DNA from: Polluticoccus soli
Lineage (GTDB): Bacteria; Bacteroidota; Bacteroidia; Chitinophagales; Chitinophagaceae
DNA: 64,000 nt
NCBI RefSeq assembly: GCF_029269745.1
Contig: NZ_JARJHT010000001.1
Coordinates: 992,001 to 1,056,000, forward strand
Direction of reading: 5' to 3'
How positions within the stretch are numbered: the first letter of the stretch is position 1; each line of letters opens with the position of its first letter. The position numbers were made by a program, and so were the translations under genes. The notes beneath the pieces are model-generated. The model searched no databases, had not been told where the DNA came from, and was given only the letters and a program-made list of their open reading frames with translations. This document shows, in pieces, positions 44,480 through 52,311 of the stretch.

Positions 44480-45432
44480 AAATCTATATTCCGCACCTCA
44501 CAGGTCCGTTCATACCGGTTATGTTTTACCTGCACAGGCACCGTCAGCTCACCTAAAGCATGCGTAACGTGGTAATCGACACAGGGATCAAAAGGCTGAA
44601 TAATGGTGCTTGTCACCTGTCCGTCTATCTCTACACAAACATCAACTACCAGCCTGCCTTTTTTGTCGACAAGCTTTTCACCGCAACCAAACATAGTGCT
44701 TGTTTGAGCCGCCAGCAGAGTTTCAATTTCCTTTTTAAATGCCTTGGAAGCCGATTCTGCATCTTTGCATTTTACCGGTGAGGTAGAATCGGCGGGATCA
44801 TAACACACCCGCTTTTTGAGCTTGCCTCTTACGTATGTTTCGTGAGTGCTCACGCTTCCGTCGTCATAATAAAAGGTCCATGGACCATCGGCGGCGTTCC
44901 CTGCCGACCGCTTGCCGTAGCAACACAATTTTGTGTTATCGTGGTAGTGCCAGACCATACCCGTGCCTTTGCCTTCCTCATCATAATCACCAAATTCCGT
45001 TAGCAGGCCATCTGTATTCCAGCTGAAATGATAACTACTCGGCTGTCCATTTTTGTAGTAGCAAGAGTCTAACGGTTGGCCCACAGTATCGTATGCCAGT
45101 CGCAGGCCATCCAGCTTCCCGTCCTTATATATTTCAATGCTTTCGGTTTCCCCGTTTTTATGATATCGGACAATAGTATCCTGGGGTTTTGTAGCCTCCT
45201 CATCCCAAAACTGACCTTCCATCTGCATTTCCCCCTCCGGCAGGTAGTAGCTCTGTATATGCCACAAACTGTCTTCTTTTGCTGCCAACCTGTAACAATA
45301 AGCGCTTTGCTGGGCACATTTTATGCCGCCATAATCAACGAAGTACCTCAAGGTATCTTGCGCGAAGGAGCTACCGGCAAACGCCGGCAACATGCTGAAG
45401 AGAATAAACAACCTCCGCCAAAAACATTTCAC
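44473..45432 (-). CDS. Exported MORN-like repeat protein with TonB_C-like end
   Basis: A 319-residue exported protein. Signal peptide about 1-24 (ending SSFAQ). Residues about 60-215 hold YwqK/MORN-like repeats with the G-x-x-x-G-x-W/L-x-x-Y-Y/H pattern (YYKNGQPSSYHF, DGPWTFYYDDGS). The C-terminal 85 residues (VDKKGRLVVDVCVEIDGQV onward) resemble a TonB C-terminal domain. It is rich in cysteine for an exported protein. The combination is seen in Bacteroidota envelope proteins of unknown role. Confidence 0.75.
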   Translation of the reverse strand: MKCFWRRLFILFSMLPAFAGSSFAQDTLRYFVDYGGIKCAQQSAYCYRLAAKEDSLWHIQSYYLPEGEMQMEGQFWDEEATKPQDTIVRYHKNGETESIEIYKDGKLDGLRLAYDTVGQPLDSCYYKNGQPSSYHFSWNTDGLLTEFGDYDEEGKGTGMVWHYHDNTKLCCYGKRSAGNAADGPWTFYYDDGSVSTHETYVRGKLKKRVCYDPADSTSPVKCKDAESASKAFKKEIETLLAAQTSTMFGCGEKLVDKKGRLVVDVCVEIDGQVTSTIIQPFDPCVDYHVTHALGELTVPVQVKHNRYERTCEVRNIDFQ

Positions 45433-45470
45433 AGTTTAAAATACGATTAAAATTTGTTACAAAAAATTAT

Positions 45471-45501
45471 TTGTTATATACCTATAAAATGACTATTTTT
45501 G
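45471..45501 (+). promoter_or_regulatory. Promoter of the terminase-like gene
   Basis: TTG (45471-45473), 20-bp spacer, TATTTTTG (45494-45501), then 39 nt to the ATG at 45541. Confidence 0.6.
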
Positions 45502-45540
45502 TTATCATAAACTCATGAGTAACCTAAACCTCTATCAATC

Positions 45541-45990
45541 ATGTCAAAAGAAAACACGCAAGCTCTTGCGCACATCATCAGCTCAGTTAAAAATCCCGCG
45601 CACGCCATCTTTGTAGCCGAAATGATCGCAACCGGCAATAGGCGTATTGCTTATCAGAAAGCTTATCCCGATACATCCAACAATAGTGCCCGTAGCGCAG
45701 CCTGCAGGCTGTTAACACGTGCTGAAGTAGCTAATGCCATTCGCGAAGGTTTGCTGGAATTGAAGCAACAGGCGATTGAAACCATAAAGCAGAAATACGA
45801 AGGCAAGCTGAGCGATATTGAAGAAAAGCGCGCAGTCCTGGCTCAGATCATTCGTGGTGAGCTAACAACTGAAAGAGAGACAACTAAGAAAGGAGAAACG
45901 CAAACCAGCAAAGTAAAGGCCGCCCCTAATGATCGCATGCGTGCCATACTCATAGATAATAATGGAAGAAGAATGGAATCGCATTGTTGA
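45541..45990 (+). CDS. Orphan terminase-small-subunit-like protein
   Basis: A 149-residue protein. The N-terminal helix-turn-helix pattern (AYQKAYPDTSNNSARSAACRLLTRAEVANAI) and the DIEEKRAVLAQIIRGE segment match phage terminase small subunits, which bind DNA and start packaging. No large terminase, portal or other phage gene is nearby, so this is an orphan or a domesticated DNA-binding protein. Near the 3' end a second frame (ATG at 45961) encodes EEEWNRIVEIPDTGVKYIE, so a one-base frameshift in AATAATAATGG could have truncated a longer product. The 60-nt repeat lies 43 bp downstream. Confidence 0.7.
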   Translation: MSKENTQALAHIISSVKNPAHAIFVAEMIATGNRRIAYQKAYPDTSNNSARSAACRLLTRAEVANAIREGLLELKQQAIETIKQKYEGKLSDIEEKRAVLAQIIRGELTTERETTKKGETQTSKVKAAPNDRMRAILIDNNGRRMESHC

Positions 45991-46033
45991 GATACCCGAC
46001 ACTGGCGTGAAATACATCGAGTAACTGTTGACG

Positions 46034-46093
46034 TTGTTAACGTTTTTCAACTCCGAAAAAAAGCGCTAACAATGTTAACAATTGTAAACATTG
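46034..46093 (-). repeat. 60-nt dispersed element, copy 2
   Basis: The minus strand matches 2508-2567 at 49 of 60 positions without gaps. It starts directly at the stop codon of the NTF2-like gene and lies between that gene and the terminase-like gene. Confidence 0.6.
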
Positions 46094-46453
46094 CTACCCG
46101 TGATACACCCTTGAGGCAACAATGCGGCCGTGTTGTATCTCGAGCACTTCGGCTACCAGCATATCGGGTTCACCATCAACGCGGCGGATGTATTCCATGA
46201 ATACACGATCGTCATTTGCGGTCAGCGTGGTATAAGTATAATTCAGGGTAGGCAACCTGTCGAATGCATCCTGCCACCAGCTGCGCAAAGCGGCTTTGCC
46301 TGTTACCAGGCCGTTGGTTTCAGGCATACGCAGCTTCAGCTTCGGGCTGTAGTGCTCCGCGGCATCATCGTACAATGCCAGCAGCTTTTCAAGATCATGC
46401 TCATTGAAAGCATCGAACCAGTTGCGTGCTATTTGCAGATTTTGATCAGTCAT
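46094..46453 (-). CDS. NTF2-like/SnoaL-type protein
   Basis: A 119-residue cone-shaped alpha+beta protein: NWFDAFNEHDLEKLLALYDD, then GKAALRSWWQDAFDRLPTL and the closing strands MLVAEVLEIQHGRIVASRVYHG. The fold serves as a ligand-binding or isomerase/cyclase pocket; the substrate cannot be read from sequence. It is the last gene of the leftward operon, 24 bp after the CrtI-like oxidoreductase, so it could act on the same molecule. Confidence 0.88.
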   Translation of the reverse strand: MTDQNLQIARNWFDAFNEHDLEKLLALYDDAAEHYSPKLKLRMPETNGLVTGKAALRSWWQDAFDRLPTLNYTYTTLTANDDRVFMEYIRRVDGEPDMLVAEVLEIQHGRIVASRVYHG

Positions 46454-46477
46454 GAAGCTGTGATTTTTTGAAAGGTA

Positions 46478-48181
46478 TTATGCTTGCCGCAATGCCAGTT
46501 TTTCAGCTGGGGTGAGGTCGCGTTTCCAGCTATTGTCGTAAGGCTTGAACTGGCCTGAGGTCATGATACTCTCTGCAGGTGCTTTACCGTCCATGTATTG
46601 AGCCAGCACTTTAAAGGCCTCAGGCTTTTCTTTCTTCAGTATCAACAGCGTGGCATTCGCTCCTGCCTTTACGGCAATAGGAACACCGCCACCCAGTTCA
46701 GCCCAGTGACCACCCAACAACAGGTTCTCTACTGGGGTATGGTAATGCGCCACTTTGCTCTGCATATTAGCGCGGCCGGGCTTGGCACCCATCATAGTAC
46801 CGTTGCGGTTTCCGGTATAGCGCCAGTGTGTAACAGGCGTGGCCACGTCGTAAAACAGTATGTGCTCTTTCAGACCCGGAGCCAGCTCTTTGTCTACCCG
46901 GTCTATCAACGCCTCGGCTATAGCAGCTTTCAGCTTTTTGTATTCTTCGCCACGTATGTAGTTGCCGTGTTCGTCCTTTTCAGTTTGCCACTCGCTGTTA
47001 TAATTCATAAGAGCAGGCATGAATAAAGTAAGTGTACCATTGCCTTCCGGAGCCAGCGACTTGTCGCGCAGCGATGGTGCCAGTATGCTAATCTCGCTGG
47101 TGAGCGGATTACCATTGTCGTGTTGTCCGCGCGGCACTTTCTCACTTGCCAGGTGTACCAGTTCTTCACCAAAGCCCAGTTGCTCGGTAGGACAATCGAG
47201 CGCTATCGACACCGTTACCGACGAGCTATACAGCTCGGCGTTTTTGAGTTTCTGCTTCAGTTGGTGTGGTATGGTCGATTCAGGCAGCATCTTTTCATAC
47301 AAGGTTTCCACATCGCAGGCAGCAATCACATACTTGCTTCGCACCTCGTGTACTTCACCACGATGTTCGAAATAAACGCCTGTAGCTTTGTTGCCATCCA
47401 GCAGTATACGTTTCACTTTGCTCTTATAAAACACATCGTTGCTATAGTAGTTCACTACATGCTCCAGCCATTCAGGTATTACCTGCCCTCCACCTTCGGG
47501 TGGACTCTGGTAATCGCCATAGTATGCCCAGCCAATAGGCACCAGGCATGAAAGCAATTCGGTTTCAGAAGAGAACACTGTATGCAGGCGCTCGTCTTTG
47601 AAGAATTTATTGAGCCCTTTTCTGATGCCTTTGTCTCCCGTGTAGCCGATGTATGGAATGAACGGCATAGCAAACTGTAGCAGCGGTATCTTATTAGCCA
47701 TGCGTTCCGCAAAGGTCATCGTCTCTTCCGAGCGGAAGATCTTGCTGAAGTTATGGAACGACCTGCCCAGCTTTTCTGCTGCCTTGAAAAAGCGGATGAG
47801 CCCTTCTTTCTCATGCGGGAACTCCGCTATCCACTGGTCGCGCAACTGGTTAGGGTTATTGGTCAGCAGGTAATCAAAGCTTTCACCCTTGTACCGCCTA
47901 ATGCGCTTTTGCGGCACCGCCTGCGGACGGTCGCTGCCCAGTATATCGAATATCTTGGCGGCCATGCCACCCGGGTTGCACTGGTTCAGCCAGTGTATAG
48001 CCGTATCGAACCTAAAATCCTTCCTCCTGAAGCCAGCGAGGTAGCCACCTGCATGAGGTTCTTTCTCGAGCACACATACCGAGAACCCGGCTTTACTCAG
48101 CAGGGCACCGGCAGTAAGTCCGCCAACACCCGCGCCTATGATCACTATATCATAATACTCTTTGGGTTCAGGTTTTCGCAT
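46478..48181 (-). CDS. CrtI/CrtISO-like FAD-dependent oxidoreductase
   Basis: A 567-residue flavoprotein. The FAD-binding GxGxxG is at 16-21 (IVIIGAGVGGLTAGALL), followed by E40 and GGYLAGFRRKDFRFDTAIHW. The C-terminal FAD motif is LLLGGHWAELGGGVPIAVKAG. It is closest in appearance to phytoene desaturase, carotenoid isomerase and retinol saturase enzymes, which act on polyene chains. No carotenoid synthesis gene is near. It is co-transcribed with riboflavin synthase, 15 bp upstream, which supplies the flavin precursor, and with an NTF2-like gene downstream. Confidence 0.88.
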   Translation of the reverse strand: MRKPEPKEYYDIVIIGAGVGGLTAGALLSKAGFSVCVLEKEPHAGGYLAGFRRKDFRFDTAIHWLNQCNPGGMAAKIFDILGSDRPQAVPQKRIRRYKGESFDYLLTNNPNQLRDQWIAEFPHEKEGLIRFFKAAEKLGRSFHNFSKIFRSEETMTFAERMANKIPLLQFAMPFIPYIGYTGDKGIRKGLNKFFKDERLHTVFSSETELLSCLVPIGWAYYGDYQSPPEGGGQVIPEWLEHVVNYYSNDVFYKSKVKRILLDGNKATGVYFEHRGEVHEVRSKYVIAACDVETLYEKMLPESTIPHQLKQKLKNAELYSSSVTVSIALDCPTEQLGFGEELVHLASEKVPRGQHDNGNPLTSEISILAPSLRDKSLAPEGNGTLTLFMPALMNYNSEWQTEKDEHGNYIRGEEYKKLKAAIAEALIDRVDKELAPGLKEHILFYDVATPVTHWRYTGNRNGTMMGAKPGRANMQSKVAHYHTPVENLLLGGHWAELGGGVPIAVKAGANATLLILKKEKPEAFKVLAQYMDGKAPAESIMTSGQFKPYDNSWKRDLTPAEKLALRQA

Positions 48182-48196
48182 AGGATAGATAGGGAA

Positions 48197-48796
48197 TTAG
48201 ATAATGGCCTTCTGGACAGTTTGATTGCGGAGGAAATACTTACCAAGTATGTCGAATTCTACATTGATGACATCACCCGGCTGTATTGCGTGAAAATTAG
48301 TATGCTCGTAAGTGTAAGGAATGATGGTAACGGTGAGCTCCGTATCGGTCACGTTGAAGACCGTGAGGCTAACGCCATTCAGGCAAATGGAACCTTTCTC
48401 TACTACCAGCGAAGCGAACTCGTCTGCAAAACGGAAACGGAACAACCAGCTACCTTCCAGTGTTTCTATAGCTGTACACTCGGCAGTTGCATCTACATGC
48501 CCCTGCACAAAGTGGCCATCCAGCCTGTCGCCCACGCGCAGCGAACGCTCCAGGTTCACCTTGTCGCCGGTTTTCCAACGGCCAAGATTGGTTTTCGCGA
48601 GTGTCTCAGCCACGGCCGTCACACGGTAGGTACTTCCTGATATATCAACCACCGTCAAACACACACCATTGTGCGCTACAGACTGGTCGATCTTCAGCTC
48701 ACCCGTAAACGGACTTTCAATAACGAAATCGACATTAGACCCAGAGGTGATGACCTCGCGGATAGTACCTAACGCCTCAACTATTCCTGTAAACAT
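48197..48796 (-). CDS. ribE: Riboflavin synthase, alpha subunit
   Basis: A 199-residue enzyme that dismutates two lumazines to riboflavin. It consists of two homologous barrels. The first opens MFTGIVEALG and has S-V-A-H-N-G-V-C-L-T-V; the second has VEKGSICLNGVSLTV and GDVINVEFD. No FMN riboswitch is visible upstream. It lies 4 bp after a lipoprotein gene and 15 bp before the CrtI-like gene, so the operon order is lipoprotein, ribE, oxidoreductase, NTF2-like. Confidence 0.97.
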   Translation of the reverse strand: MFTGIVEALGTIREVITSGSNVDFVIESPFTGELKIDQSVAHNGVCLTVVDISGSTYRVTAVAETLAKTNLGRWKTGDKVNLERSLRVGDRLDGHFVQGHVDATAECTAIETLEGSWLFRFRFADEFASLVVEKGSICLNGVSLTVFNVTDTELTVTIIPYTYEHTNFHAIQPGDVINVEFDILGKYFLRNQTVQKAII

Positions 48797-48800
48797 TCTA

Positions 48801-49361
48801 TTATTTCTTGATGGCTGTACCGATAAGATAGAGCACCTTGCTGCCGGTATCAGTACGTATGGTAAAATTCACCTTTAGGCGCTTGTCATCATTCCGGTCT
48901 TTCATAATGAAGCCGGTAAGTGTATCGGCCTGGCGGCAAAATGGCTGTCCGGCCCTGATGATAGTATCCTGCCCGAATAGAGTATCGGCTGTTGCTTTAT
49001 AAAAACGGTCGGCAGTAAAGTCCATCTTAATATTGCAGCTCTTCCATTCCACACTTAGCTTTAGGCGGCTGTCGGGTGATCGCCTCGTGATCGAAATGGT
49101 ATCGGTTTGTGTTCTGGCGAAGGTGAAGTCTTGAGAATAGTATACCGTGTCGGAAAAGATATAGGTACCGCCAAATACTGAATCGGGATAAAAGCAGGTG
49201 GTATTGTCAGGCTTGCCCGGGAAACCCCAATTATAGTTAACAGCCTCCGGGTCATTGCAATAAGGGTTCTGCAGATCAGCTACCCCCGGCTTATCCTCAT
49301 ACTTTTTACAAGCCAGCACAGCCAGCGTCATCAGTAAAACTAGAACCCCTATCCTGCCCAT
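48801..49361 (-). CDS. Unidentified lipoprotein
   Basis: A 186-residue lipoprotein with lipobox VLAC (Cys18). The mature part begins with a P-Y-C-N-D-P-E-A-V-N-Y-N-W-G-F-P-G segment resembling a short Cys-containing calcium-binding-like motif, followed by a lipocalin-like run of beta strands (GGTYIFSD onward). The family is not recognised. It is first in the ribE operon, behind a -7 box at 49389-49396. Its co-transcription with riboflavin synthase is conserved in my recollection of related genomes but is not verified here. Confidence 0.75.
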   Translation of the reverse strand: MGRIGVLVLLMTLAVLACKKYEDKPGVADLQNPYCNDPEAVNYNWGFPGKPDNTTCFYPDSVFGGTYIFSDTVYYSQDFTFARTQTDTISITRRSPDSRLKLSVEWKSCNIKMDFTADRFYKATADTLFGQDTIIRAGQPFCRQADTLTGFIMKDRNDDKRLKVNFTIRTDTGSKVLYLIGTAIKK

Positions 49362-49388
49362 AATCTTTTATAAACGTGTGATGTACCT

Positions 49389-49396
49389 CAAAATTA
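49389..49396 (-). promoter_or_regulatory. -7 box for the lipoprotein-ribE operon
   Basis: The minus strand reads TAATTTTG, exact TAnnTTTG, 27 nt before the ATG at 49361. Two GTTTAAAC palindromes cover its expected -33 region. Confidence 0.5.
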
Positions 49397-49400
49397 TTCA

Positions 49401-49417
49401 GTTTAAACAGTTTAAAC
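49401..49417. promoter_or_regulatory. Paired GTTTAAAC palindromes between divergent promoters
   Basis: GTTTAAAC occurs at 49401-49408 and 49410-49417, a 9-bp period. It lies between the leftward -7 box (49389-49396) and the rightward -33 element (49425-49428), so a bound protein could affect both the ribE operon and rpsU. Confidence 0.5.
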
Positions 49418-49424
49418 TAAAAAC

Positions 49425-49455
49425 TTTGGTCAAATCATAAAAAATACTACCTTTG
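49425..49455 (+). promoter_or_regulatory. Canonical promoter of rpsU
   Basis: TTTG (49425-49428), 19-bp spacer, TACCTTTG (49448-49455): a textbook Bacteroidota housekeeping promoter, as expected for a ribosomal protein gene. Confidence 0.8.
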
Positions 49456-49490
49456 CAGTCCTATTTTCACAAAAAGGGGGTATATAAGTT

Positions 49491-49688
49491 ATGCTGATCA
49501 TCGATTCAAAAGATTGCGAAAACATAGATAAGGCGCTGAAGAAGTACAAGAAGAAGTACGAAAAATCTCGCACTCTAAACCAGCTGCGTGAGCGTCAATC
49601 GTTCACCAAACCATCCGTAAAACGTCGCACACAAGTGTTGAAAGCTATTTATCGTCAACAACTTGCGTCTGGCAAGCTGGAAGATTAA
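49491..49688 (+). CDS. rpsU: 30S ribosomal protein S21
   Basis: A 65-residue basic protein with the S21 pattern: the start [20 protein letters not shown], then R-E-R-Q-S-F-T-K-P-S-x-K-R-R. In Bacteroidota S21 contributes to sequestering the anti-Shine-Dalgarno tail of 16S rRNA, in line with the lack of Shine-Dalgarno sites in this window. A strong promoter lies in front and a hairpin lies between it and the Xer gene. Confidence 0.97.
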   Translation: MLIIDSKDCENIDKALKKYKKKYEKSRTLNQLRERQSFTKPSVKRRTQVLKAIYRQQLASGKLED

Positions 49689-49725
49689 TAGCCGGTTTAA
49701 CATTTCTTATAGGAAATATCTTGTG

Positions 49726-49768
49726 CCTGGTGTTGTAAATGCTTATATTTACAATACCAGGTTTTTCT
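49726..49768 (+). terminator. Long hairpin between rpsU and the Xer gene
   Basis: A 15-bp stem with one G-U pair (49726-49740 with 49747-49761), a GCTTAT loop and TTTTTCT. It ends exactly at the ATG of the Xer gene (49769), so it can both stop rpsU transcripts and limit Xer expression. Confidence 0.75.
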
Positions 49769-50659
49769 ATGTTAAGCGACCGGATTACTGATTACATACA
49801 CTACTTAAGATTCGAGAAGAGATTTTCCCGTCATACGCTTGATTCTTATCAAAAAGACCTGGAACAGTTCAGGGATTTTGCCCTCGAACAGTTCAGCTTA
49901 GATTCAGCAACTAACATTTCGCATTTTCATATACGGAGTTGGCTGGCCGCTTTAAAGGACCAGAAACAGTCGCCTCGTACTATCAATCGCAAGCTATCCA
50001 GCCTCAATTCGTTCTATAAATTCCTGCTACGCCAGCAGGCAGTGGAAAAGAACCCTGTGAGGCAGCTGCATGCCCTGAAACTGCCTGAACGTCTGCCATC
50101 TTATATGAAAGAGCAGGAAACCCAGCATTTGCTGGAAGAGCTGCAGTTTGATGAAGGCTTCAAGGGCTTTACCGACCGCCTCATCTGCGAGTTATTTTAC
50201 CAGACGGGCATGCGCCGGCAGGAATTGCTACAGCTGAAGGAGGCCGATATAGAATGGAGCCTGCAGCAGGTACGCGTGCTGGGTAAAGGCAACAAAGAAC
50301 GGCTGATACCGGTTCACCCGGTGCTGCTTGATGAGCTGACATCCTATATCGCCGAGAAAAAGATCATGGGCCTACCTGACGACGGTCATTTACTTGTGCT
50401 GGAAAACGGAGGACCTTTATATCCCGTATACATCTATCGTACAGTTAAAAAATACCTCTCTATAGCAACAACTCTACAGAAAAAAAGCCCGCACGTACTG
50501 CGGCACACCTTTGCAACCCACCTGCTGAATAACGGCGCCAATATACAGGCCATAAAAGACCTGCTGGGGCACAGCAGCCTGGCTGCGACGCAGGTGTACA
50601 CACATAATAACATCGCAAAACTGAAAGAGATTCACAAGCAGAATCATCCGAGAGGATAG
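49769..50659 (+). CDS. Tyrosine recombinase XerC/XerD
   Basis: A 296-residue recombinase of the chromosome-dimer-resolution type. The SAM-like N-terminal domain covers 1-95. The catalytic residues are R149, K173, H242, R245, H268 and the nucleophile Y277 (TGMRRQEL, LGKGNKERL, HVLRHTFATHLL, GHSSL, VYTH). The ATG at 49769 is chosen because upstream sequence is the rpsU hairpin. Whether it is XerC or XerD cannot be told without the partner. The context next to rpsU and raiA is typical for Bacteroidota, which argues against an integrase. Confidence 0.95.
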   Translation: MLSDRITDYIHYLRFEKRFSRHTLDSYQKDLEQFRDFALEQFSLDSATNISHFHIRSWLAALKDQKQSPRTINRKLSSLNSFYKFLLRQQAVEKNPVRQLHALKLPERLPSYMKEQETQHLLEELQFDEGFKGFTDRLICELFYQTGMRRQELLQLKEADIEWSLQQVRVLGKGNKERLIPVHPVLLDELTSYIAEKKIMGLPDDGHLLVLENGGPLYPVYIYRTVKKYLSIATTLQKKSPHVLRHTFATHLLNNGANIQAIKDLLGHSSLAATQVYTHNNIAKLKEIHKQNHPRG

Positions 50660-50692
50660 ATCCATTTAGTTAACCATAAAAATTGAGACTTT

Positions 50693-50992
50693 ATGAACGT
50701 GCAAATTCAGACTGTGCACTTCGATGCCGACACCAAACTGATAGACCATGTCAATAAGAAGATCGAAAAGCTACGAACATTCCAGGACAACATCGTGAGT
50801 GTAGAAGTTTTCCTGAAGCTGGATAACGTGGTCCATCAGATCAAGGACAAAGTGGCCGAGATCAAAGTCAACATCCCTAAACATTCATTTTTCGTAAAAC
50901 ACAAGACCAAAACATTTGAAGAATCATTCGATGTAGCCTTCGATTCGATGGTAAACCGCATGAAACGCCAAAAAGAAAAGATGCTCGCCTAG
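50693..50992 (+). CDS. raiA: Ribosome hibernation factor, HPF/RaiA family
   Basis: A 99-residue short-form factor: VQIQTVHFDADTKLIDHVNKK, a beta-rich centre and the closing helix F-E-E-S-F-D-V-A-F-D-S-M-V-N-R-M-K-R-Q-K-E-K. It binds the A/P region of the 30S subunit in resting cells. It lies 33 bp after the Xer gene on the same strand. Confidence 0.95.
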   Translation: MNVQIQTVHFDADTKLIDHVNKKIEKLRTFQDNIVSVEVFLKLDNVVHQIKDKVAEIKVNIPKHSFFVKHKTKTFEESFDVAFDSMVNRMKRQKEKMLA

Positions 50993-51013
50993 ACTTGCAA
51001 ACCAAAAGCATAA

Positions 51014-51053
51014 AAATCCGGTCTTTTTTCCAAGAAAGACCGGATTTATTTTT
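51014..51053 (+). terminator. Terminator after the hibernation factor gene
   Basis: A 13-bp stem AAATCCGGTCTTT (51014-51026 with 51035-51047) and a T-rich tail. Confidence 0.88.
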
Positions 51054-51121
51054 AACGGCGTATTGCAATAAAAGGGCAAAAACCCTATTTTGCATAACTT
51101 AAATACTTTAATTTCTGCATC

Positions 51122-52243
51122 ATGCCGCAACGTTGGATGAAAATATTGGCGTTTTTTACGGCTGCTACCCTGGTGGTCTCAGCCTGTAGAAAAAGCGAAT
51201 TCAGCAAAGACGATAAGTTACCTGAGACCTTTTCTACTTCACTGTATATCACCAGTCAAAATCAATTCCTGTATGCCCTTGACCCGAGAACGGGTGAGAA
51301 AAAATGGGAATATTACATAGGCAAGCATGTAGAAGCTACTCCTGTTATTATAGGCGAGTCTCTCTACCTGCCTACTACGGACACCCTGATAAAGCTGGAC
51401 GCTAACCGCGGTAAAGTGCAAAAGAAATACTGGTACGATAACGCTGACTTTAAATCGTTCGTGTCTTCGCCGGCTGTAGATGGCAACAACATCATCATTG
51501 GCTCTCTTAACGACACGCTGTACTCTGTAAATACCGTTAGCGACAACATGAACTGGCGTTTTAATGCAGGTGGCGACATTATCTCATCACCTACTATTTC
51601 GCAAGGACGGGTAATTTTTGCCGCTAACAGCAAGGTTTACTCTCTGGATGTAGCAACGGGCGCGCAAGTATGGTCTTTCTCTGCGGGCGGTTTCACTGCA
51701 TCTCCTGCTGTAAGTGGCACTTATGTGTTTATAGGCAGCACTGACGGAAACATGTACGCACTTGACTTCGCAACAGGTACCCTGAAATGGAATTTTGATA
51801 CCAAAGCACAGATACAGTCTTCGCCGATCGTATACGGAGGTAACGTTATCTTCGGTAGCAATAATAGCAAGCTCTATTGCCTGGATACTGCAGCCAAGAA
51901 AGAACGTTGGGTGTATCAGGCCGCAGACAGGATAGTATCCTCGCCTACAGCCGACAGGAACATCGTTTACTTCGGCAGCTACGATTTCCATTTCTACGCC
52001 CTTAACGTAATAGATGGCCAGGAAAAATGGAAATACAAAACCGACGCACTAATCAAATCTTCGCCGCTTATGTATAACGGCAACGTCTACGTAGGCAGTC
52101 ACGATAAAAACATGTACTCATTCGACAGCAGTGGTGTATTGCACTGGAAACACAACATTAATGGCCTGATCGAAAGCTCACCAATCATCTGGGATCTGCA
52201 AAAGACTTTCTACCCTGCTATTAGTGGTATGTCTCAATTCTAA
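51122..52243 (+). CDS. PQQ-type beta-propeller lipoprotein
   Basis: A 373-residue lipoprotein: lipobox VSAC (Cys22), then seven or eight beta-propeller repeats with the PQQ/BamB-like core (LYALDPRTGEKKWEY, VYSLDVATGAQVWSF, MYALDFATGTLKWNF, FYALNVIDGQEKWKY). No enzyme residues for PQQ binding are evident, so a BamB-like scaffold role is possible. It is a single gene with a bidirectional terminator. Confidence 0.88.
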   Translation: MPQRWMKILAFFTAATLVVSACRKSEFSKDDKLPETFSTSLYITSQNQFLYALDPRTGEKKWEYYIGKHVEATPVIIGESLYLPTTDTLIKLDANRGKVQKKYWYDNADFKSFVSSPAVDGNNIIIGSLNDTLYSVNTVSDNMNWRFNAGGDIISSPTISQGRVIFAANSKVYSLDVATGAQVWSFSAGGFTASPAVSGTYVFIGSTDGNMYALDFATGTLKWNFDTKAQIQSSPIVYGGNVIFGSNNSKLYCLDTAAKKERWVYQAADRIVSSPTADRNIVYFGSYDFHFYALNVIDGQEKWKYKTDALIKSSPLMYNGNVYVGSHDKNMYSFDSSGVLHWKHNINGLIESSPIIWDLQKTFYPAISGMSQF

Positions 52244-52260
52244 TATCGACATTGATAATA

Positions 52261-52295
52261 AAAAAGGGGAAAGAATGATCTTTCCCCTTTTTTAT
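52261..52295. terminator. Bidirectional terminator between convergent genes
   Basis: A 13-bp stem AAAAAGGGGAAAG (52261-52273 with 52280-52292), flanked by A and T tracts. Confidence 0.88.
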
Positions 52296-52311
52296 TGGTT
52301 GTATTTTAAGC

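Noticed and set aside
47753-48640. 295-codon plus-strand open frame
   Set aside because: It runs antisense across two real genes (CrtI-like and ribE).
48797-49490. Possible FMN riboswitch upstream of ribE
   Set aside because: The region is a lipoprotein gene and a short AT-rich interval; none of the conserved RFN helices or loops is visible.
49769-50659. Xer gene as an integrase of a mobile element
   Set aside because: Size, motifs and placement between rpsU and raiA fit the chromosomal XerC/D type; no attachment sites or cargo genes are near.
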